From the NCBI GenBank assembly GCA_020746105.1, contig CM036626.1, positions 19,333,001 to 19,397,000 of the forward strand: a stretch of DNA of 64,000 bases, read 5' to 3'. Below, piece after piece: positions 56,771 to 64,000 of the stretch. Source of the stretch: Trogon surrucura. Taxonomy: Eukaryota > Chordata > Aves > Trogoniformes > Trogonidae. Every line of letters begins with the position of its first letter. Positions within the stretch are counted from its first letter, which is position 1. A model generated the notes under the pieces. It searched no databases. It saw only the letters and a program-made list of their open reading frames with translations, and had not been told where the DNA came from. The position numbers were made by a program, and so were the translations under genes.

Positions 56771-59700
56771 TGTTCACAGTCCTCTGAAGAAAGAGCAACT
56801 TCCATGGCAAACAATGGATATTTAGAAGCTAATGGAGCTCATTAAAACAGAGAGTATTTCTACTTTGCTTGTTCTTCCTTTCAAAGGCTGTGGTGATCCC
56901 AGAGGCTGGTTTGAAACGGGAAGTCCCTTGAAATCTTTCAAAAGAACCCTTTTGATTTATTTAATTTTTTCATGTTGTTTTAGCTTATTACAGTTTTTAA
57001 TGGGCCAGAAAAAAAAAAGCCAAGCTTGAGTCACGAACCAGCAGTGTAGTTAGTATACAACATCACATCGATCTCACTGGTGTTTGCAGGAACACATTTC
57101 AGTGTCTGTTTGGCAGTTATGCAATTGGGATAAAATAGTTTGTGTTTCTCTGAGGATGGGAGACCATCATGTTTCCAATAGGAGAGTTCATTGAGAAGGA
57201 AAATAACACCCAAGGGAATTGCTCTTGGTGTATAACTAGTCCTCATTACTAAGTGAATTAACTAGACAATCATTATATTGTTGTCATTTCAAGCCGTTTT
57301 GTCAGAAGAATTTGGCCTCAAATCTAAATTAGGGCAAAGGCTCCCAGTGGTGTGAAAGCAGTGACACAGCACGCCTGAGCTGAGTGTCGGGGTTATGGGT
57401 CTGACCTTGTCAGCAGCCAGTAAAGACGAGGAGACAGGCGTGACTTTCACGCTGATGTTCGTACTGTGGCTTTGCCCTCTATACTATTTGCAAGCTGGAG
57501 TTGCAAGATTTCTTGCAGCTCTCCCGTTTAGGAAGGCATGGGGAGCTCTTTCTCCAAAATATTCCTCCAGCAGCACTGCAGTTGGCTGCCCAGGCAGCTC
57601 CACAGTCTCCATCCTTAGAGATTTTTAAGACTTAGCTAGAAAAAAAAAAGCCACAGATTGCTTGATCCAGCATGAAGAGCTCTGCTTTGAGTGGGGGAAT
57701 TATGATCTCTTGTGATCCCCTCCAAACTGGATTTCTGTGAGTCTATGAAATCTTGAAGGCCAGAGTCACTTAGGGCTTCCATGAGGCTTTGGGCAACGGT
57801 CGCATGGGAGAGTTCATGGTCAACAGAGTGGGGTCATAAAGTATAGCTCCTTGAATTTCAGTGCAAAGACACCAATAAAAGCTGGATCAACAGCCTGCCT
57901 GGGTGTGGGGGTGTTTGTGGTTCCCCCATCTCGAGGATTTAGCCTATTTTATGGTCAAACTTGCAGCTTGACAGACTTGGAGACTTTGCATGTTCATTAC
58001 TCTTGAAATGAATTCCTGTGCAGATATTGCTCTTCGTAATGCCTTCCAGGGAGCTCGTTTAATGATTAGATTGGTGATCGGTGGGTTTCTGTGTTTGTGA
58101 GGCAGGTTTCATAATCAGGATCTTAGAGAACTGAACTCCTTAAGCTAGCTGATTTTTTTTTTTTTTTTTTCCTACTTGTCATTTAGTTGAAATTAATATT
58201 GTAATTGCTTTCTCTGGAGACACTGTAGTTTCATGCGCTCTCGTTTAGGAAGAGAAATATGGATGATGGGTGACTAATGATGCTTAGTTAGGCATTTTTT
58301 AAAAATAAATACAGAATCTGTCAATCCGCTCTCTGTCAGAGAGAGAAACAGCTCCCATTTTCACACAGTCTCTTCCTTCAGGGGATTCTGTCTCGGGAAC
58401 TGCTGTAATAGGGAGAAGTGTATGGGTTTTGACTTCTTTGGCAGTTTTCACCCTTTCCTTTGCACATACCCTTCCAGCTTTCTGGTAGCGTTTATGGGGG
58501 CTGAGAAGTGTGTTGCCATCGCAGAGTGAACTTCTTGGAATGGCGTCGTCCGTAGCACATCGAGTCCATATTCTCTGATTTTATAACTAAGGATAATAAA
58601 ACTTGAACAAACACTATCTTTAGCCTGAGAAACTCAGCTTAGCTTTATTGATCAGGATGTTGCTATGTGGATTTAAATTAGCTGAGTCTGTCCTTAATTG
58701 CTTAGAGAAAGCAGTCTGGTATGTCTAGTTCTCCATCTACATTCTCTGCAAGCTGCTTGCCGACAAGTCATTTTTTCCCCCCTATCGATAGTCTGGTGAT
58801 TAATTCAGCTCAGATTCCTCTGACTGCAAGGTTCAAGAGGACACATTCTCATTTTACTCATAAATATACAAGATTTTCTTTCCTTCATATTAGCTCCTTG
58901 CTCTTCAAACATCTATTTCTTACATTTTCTCTTCTTGTGAATGGTCTTGTTTCCTCCTTCTTAGGAAAGAAAAAGAAACGATCTACTTTTCAAGCCTTTT
59001 CAAGGGTCAGCCTCCTCTATTTTCAAAATTAGTTGTGGACTGTAAGGTGCAGGGGAACAGAGGGTGAAGTATGGCAGCCTGAGCAATCAGCTTGGGTCCA
59101 AACAGAAAAATTCATGACCTAAATGAAGTATCTCCCTCCAGATGCCAGAACAGTGAATAAATGTTTCATAAACTTTGCTTTCCAGGTCAGCTCCAAACTG
59201 TAATGTTATATTTGGGGTTTAACCCTTCCTATTTAGCAAAAGCAACATAGTGTGATGGGCAAGGAGCAGGAATGTGTTCCTGGACATCTCTGTACTTGAC
59301 ATTAGTCGCATCACTAATGATTCCAGCCAGGAAAAAATTGTTCAAGACCAATGCTCTAATCTTGAGGATGACGAATAATATCACGTGGGTTTTCTTTTTA
59401 GAAAAAAAAATGAGGAAATAGTCTCCAAACCCCATGAGAGTACATTATAACAGGCTTAGCAACAGCCACCAGTAGCTACTGCTGACTTGGCCACCGTGGC
59501 TCCTATGGGAGCCAAACCAGCCCCCTGTGAGGTCCAGCCCACCTCCCTCCACACAGGAAAGCTTGTCTTTTCACAGGAAAGTAGCTGGCGGATGGCTGCA
59601 TTGAGGATGTGAGGGCACAAAGTCAAAATTATATTTGTAGGTCGAACACTTTTCAAATGACTCGACCCTCACAGCTTGTTGAAACGCTGGGAGCTTCAGC

Positions 59701-62700
59701 TACAGGTGAGGGGGAACAGCCTGTTACTGCTGCTGCATCCTCAAAACCAGGGATGCTTTGATTATGTGTGCTGCTCCTCTGCTGCAGAGTGAAGATGCCT
59801 GACACCAAGGCTTTGCTGTGGGCAAGATTCATCTATGTTCTCCAAATTGGCCCGTGCGATTTTCGCGGTGCGGGGCAACCTGTGTCGGAAAGCCCAGCCT
59901 GAGCTCGCTGTGCCTATTATTAGGAAGCCAAGTGGGACTGCACACCATGCAATTTTAAATACAGAGTGGGGATTGTCAGCAAATTTTGTTAACAAGTGGC
60001 AGAATTTATGTGCTCGTGGACTAGTCCCTACACTGGCGATTTATGATATTCTCCTTTCATGCTGTGCTGTTGCTGCTGCTTTACAATTAGAGAGAAGCTG
60101 GCACTACAAACGTCTGCTCCCTGTGTTGGCCCGTAGTTGCCCAACTTCTCGCTTTCTGCCAAGTAGTACCTTGCCAGCAATACTGTTGTGCTTAGATGTT
60201 AGCTCCCGAAAGCAAAGCTTACTGACATTAGTGCCACTGAATCAGCACTAATACTGACATTTCATTTAGGGAAAGGGAAGGATTTGTGAGGAGGCAGCAC
60301 CTCCAGGAGTTTAATTAGCATGGAAGCGCAGAAGAGAATAGAAGAGCGTGGTAAGAGGTTCTTTCCTGTGTTTTCCTGAGATTTCCCAACATCTGTTCTG
60401 GATATGTTATTTGGGAGCTGGTGACTCGGTGCCAGGCTAGCGTCCTGCACTGAGGTGACAAACCAGAGCACACAGAGCCCCAGCGTGGCTGTCCCAGTTC
60501 CTAGAGAAGTGCAAAACCTCCTGCTGTTCCCTTTGTCCATTTGGCTGCGGTTTTCCGAGCTGTTGTTATAGCGCTGATGTCAAGGTGAGATGCTCCAGGT
60601 AGGTCAGGGGCTGCACTAAGTGCTGTACAATCACACGCTGAGGTGAGCTCCTTGCCTGCACCATCCCTGAGTCCTTTCTATGTGTTTTCATTCTATTTAA
60701 AATATTTCCCAATAGATAACGGAGTTGTCAACTGTTCATTTCCACTCTTCCCTCTAATGGCTAGTGATTTTTTTTTCTTTTTTCTGATTGCTTCCTGAGC
60801 AATATAAACACCCCATGATAATAAAATGTGCGACACATTTTTGCAGCACAGGAAGGAGAATGGCTGCATGCTGCTAAAAACCCAGCGCAGAAGTGCTCAG
60901 CTGGGGGGGGATGACAATGCTCTTGAAGAACATGAATGCTGATCCTTTCTATATTCTAGCTCTATTTTGAGATCAAGCGCCTTGGGGGTTAACTAGGTAT
61001 ACCCAGAAGCCAACATGTAATGAACTTTGCTTTGGCTCTTGCAGTCTGTTACCGATACTGGGAGCAAGGCACTGGGTAGCTCCATGCTTTGCAGAACTGC
61101 AGTGATGTGTCGCAGGGGAAGAGAGAAGCCCACCTGAAACACAAAACCAGCGTCCAAATTCACTGACTGTTGGAGAACAACACACGCAGGTGTGTAGTCA
61201 CGCAGGGAATATGTGGATGCAGAACCATTAGCAAAGTATCTCTCTATTCCGATTTCTGTGAAAAATCCGAATAGCGAGCGCCAGAGCTGAGGTTGCACGT
61301 CAGTGGAGCAGCCTGCAGCACTTCCCTGGGAAACAGGCTCCCAGAAGATACAAGCCATTGGTGTTTTTCTTCAAATATGGCTGAATCTTTTTGGTGTGTG
61401 AAAGTTCAAGGTTAAAAGAAGGTATTAGATGTAAATGGTATCCATAGACTCCACAGATCGCCCTGTGTGTTTCTTTCTATTCTTCACAAAGCGATGTGTC
61501 CTTTCCTCCAGGCAACGCTTCAACTCAGGCTGCTGTCAAGTTTCCCAGCTAACTGTTGGATATTTTCTCTTTTTGCAACTGTTCTGCTATCTTTTAGGGT
61601 TTTTTTAAAAAACTAATAGAGTATAATTTTTTTGTGGCTTTATGCATTTGTGACATTTACTCAGCTGCCAGTAAGACCCTTATTTCGTGAGCATCCCTGG
61701 GAATAATACTATTTCTTGCTGAGATTAAATTTCCCTCCCACCTGTATCTGCTGGATGCACTGACAGTTGGCAAATACCTCAGGTTTCGCCCCATGTTAGC
61801 ACTTTGCTTAGTAGCTAAACAAGGATATCAAGCTGATAATATGTGTATAATAAGTTATAGATATGGAAGACTATGCTTGGAGTTTTGTATTTTGCTTCAT
61901 TTAGCGTAAGAAGGGCTGCAAGTGAGTTTGTGAATGTTTAATTATGCATCCATGGGTTTGGCTGTGCCACTTTTAGTCGCCTTAAGAGTTTCCTTACTCT
62001 GAATAGCCAAGTGTCATGACATGGGCTACTTGCAGAACGAGGCAGTTTATCTCAATATATGAAGTTGGCGATCACTTTTTTTATCATTATACTTCAGATA
62101 TGTTTCCCTTGATCAGAGAGGAGAAAAAGGCAAAGCTTAGCAGCAATGCAGCAAGCAAGGGAGCTTTTGTTTCTGGGCTGAACCACAGGACTTAAGATAC
62201 CCAGAGATGCTGTTGTTTTTAGGCAGCAGCATCAGTGTAGGTGACTGTTGCTGGATTTCTCTGCTGTCTGTAGCTTCACATAAAAAAATGAGCGTTAAAT
62301 CCATATGTGGTTTCCTCCCCAGCCATGTTTTGGGGGGCTGTGGGGTGGGTGGTGATCAGCAGAGGGTACTGGCCCCATGGCAGCTCTCACCTTCCTTCTG
62401 CTTGGGCAGAAAGGAGCCTGAGTTAATCTGTTCATGGCCTCTCATTCCTCTTCCTTCCTATATCAGTGTTAATGGCCAAACAAGTGGCAGCTTTCTGCAG
62501 CGACTGCTCCATTACACGCTACCGCTGGGTGCGTGGTTATTTGCAAATTCGCTGCAGACCCTCCACAAACTTGAGACGTTTTTTACATTGCCTCTGCGTG
62601 CGTGAACACAAATAAACAGGGCCTGCAATTTTGCCTGTATCCAAATCAATCTGCATGCAATTTAAAGCAATATACATATTAAGAACGGATTATTGGAGTA

Positions 62701-64000
62701 TTCCAGAGGACTAGTTTTGTTTATTGTGGTTTACTTTTAAATACACTTGTCTACTTCCTTTGGTTTTATTTTCCTCCAAAAGATGCACTACTTAGAGTAT
62801 TTTATTTTTTTTAAAAAAAATTTGCATTCACAACTATGTGTAAGAACTGGTTTTCTCCTGTTGTCAACTGGGCTGATAAATGCAGGCGTGACTGGGACTT
62901 GGCAGAAACAGTGATTGTAAACCCAGCCACATCAAACACCCCTGTAAATGGCACGAAGTGGGAGGTAAAAGGCCAGCCTGGTTGTGCTGGGGTGAAGGAG
63001 AAGGCAAACGGGGGCAGAAGCTCCTGGTAGTGTTTCCCCAGGTCCAAGGGCAGAGCAAACCTCGCGAGCGGGCGAGCGTGGCAGCTGCAGACAGGGTTGT
63101 AGGCAATCGGTGTCAGGAGAAGTGATGAAGGCTGGCATGTCTGGAAATTGCTCTGACAGCCAGGGCCCTATAAAATTTTAATTTGAGAAATGAACCTGTT
63201 CTAAACTTTGAGAGTCGAGCCCTTGCAGCTTTTACTTGGGCAAGATTTTTGCTAAGATAAATGAAAATAGACTTAAGGACTCTGACAGTAGCCAGTGGGC
63301 AAGCCCCTGTCTTGTGTCTGGCAAATAACCCTTTGTAGCCCCGACCTGTGTCGCAAGATTGGGGTCAATAAATAAATATCAGTTTGGTGGAAGCGTGTCT
63401 TGAGTGTCACAGCATTATTAAAAGCCTTTCAGGCTGAGCAAAGGGCAGTTTTGTACTGCTAGTCTCAGAGATGTCGGCCGCCTACAATTTGTGTTTCTGA
63501 TGCCTTTTATGGATTAGTCTCGCTAAGAGCATTATATCAAATATATTATTTTATGTATATATATATATGCAGAGTTTTTTGAGATTTGGCGTGTTCTTTG
63601 TATGGAGAAATTCCTTTCTAAATACAGATTGTGCTGTTAGGAGTCAGCAAATAATTGTCACTGAAGGACACATCTATCTGACTTTGTAGTCAGCTTCAAC
63701 AGAGCAATACCAAACGATCTCAACTGAAGACAAATGCTCACTCAATGCATTCAAACCGATCAGTCCAGCAGACGTTATTTTCAAATACGGATGTAACATC
63801 TTCCCAGTTGATGTGCAGTGCATCTTTGTGAGCTCTACCTACTTTTTAAAATGCAGTATTTGTATTACAGCTATTCTTTCAAATATCTTCTTAATATAAA
63901 CTGGTTCAAACTTAAGTTTTGGGCCCAGTTCTGTTGTCTTTTGCCTCATTTGATGCTGATTTGTCTGATCAATATGAAAAAGGCTGGATTTTGGTCTCAA
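56771..64000. other. Intergenic DNA with one CR1 tail
   Basis: No gene recognised. It contains a degraded CR1 3' end (57581-57748), a small CpG patch at 59848-59905 within a 138-codon open frame (59835-60251), the palindrome CTCGCGAG at 63061-63068, and a (TA)n run near 63555-63570. Confidence 0.6.
57581..57748 (+). mobile_element. Degraded CR1 LINE 3' end
   Basis: GTTGGCTGCCCAGGCAGCTC, CACAGTCTCCATCCTTAGAG, GCTCTGCTTTGAGTGGGGG, TGTGATCCCCTCCAAACTGG and a worn tail ATTTCTGTGAGTCTATG follow the order of the last 165 bases of CR1. Confidence 0.8.

Noticed and set aside
1-64000. LTR-type or other virus-derived elements, tRNA/rRNA genes, CRISPR arrays, bacterial-style operons
   Set aside because: No terminal repeats, primer-binding sites, gag/pol/env-like frames, cloverleaf RNAs or regular repeat-spacer patterns were recognised on either strand.

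Overview
The window is vertebrate genomic DNA, most likely from a bird. Two things point there. It carries split coding exons of one vertebrate neural adhesion gene. Its interspersed repeats are dominated by CR1 LINEs ending in the avian-type ATTCTATGATTCTGTG tail, with a few very old amniote CR1/L3-like and MIR-like remnants. No bacterial, organellar, tRNA, rRNA or CRISPR feature was seen.

Region 1 (1-3991) is intron. It holds an ancient CR1 copy (about 1075-1840) and a MIR-like SINE remnant (about 2858-2998). Region 2 (3992-31995) holds eighteen coding exons on the + strand. They encode the C-terminal 880 residues of CHL1 (close homolog of L1, an L1-family immunoglobulin cell adhesion molecule). 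They cover Ig4-Ig6, four fibronectin III domains, a juxtamembrane segment, one transmembrane helix and the complete cytoplasmic tail ending in ...TATFPLHA-stop. All exons join in frame with GT/AG splice sites. The exons for the signal peptide and Ig1-Ig3 lie upstream of the window. Most domains are built from two exons with phase-1 outer borders, as is usual for this family. CR1 fragments lie in several introns, one of them ending about 20 bases before the acceptor of a cytoplasmic-tail exon.

Region 3 (31996 to perhaps 36460) is 3' untranslated or just-downstream sequence with several AATAAA signals. The most distal one is followed by a strong G/U-rich tract. Region 4 (about 36.5-64 kb) has no recognisable gene. 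It holds CR1 tails, one ancient CR1 copy of about 950 bp, AT-rich DNA, and two blocks whose CpG content stands out from their surroundings (about 41.0-41.56 kb and 56.53-56.77 kb), which are candidate regulatory elements. In other vertebrates the next gene after CHL1 is usually a contactin (CNTN6), and it is not reached here.

Nothing in the window requires an undescribed system. The best leads are the in-frame skippable transmembrane exon, lineage changes at the integrin-binding and protease-cleavage motifs of CHL1, the CR1-abutted splice acceptor, and the two CpG-rich intergenic blocks.
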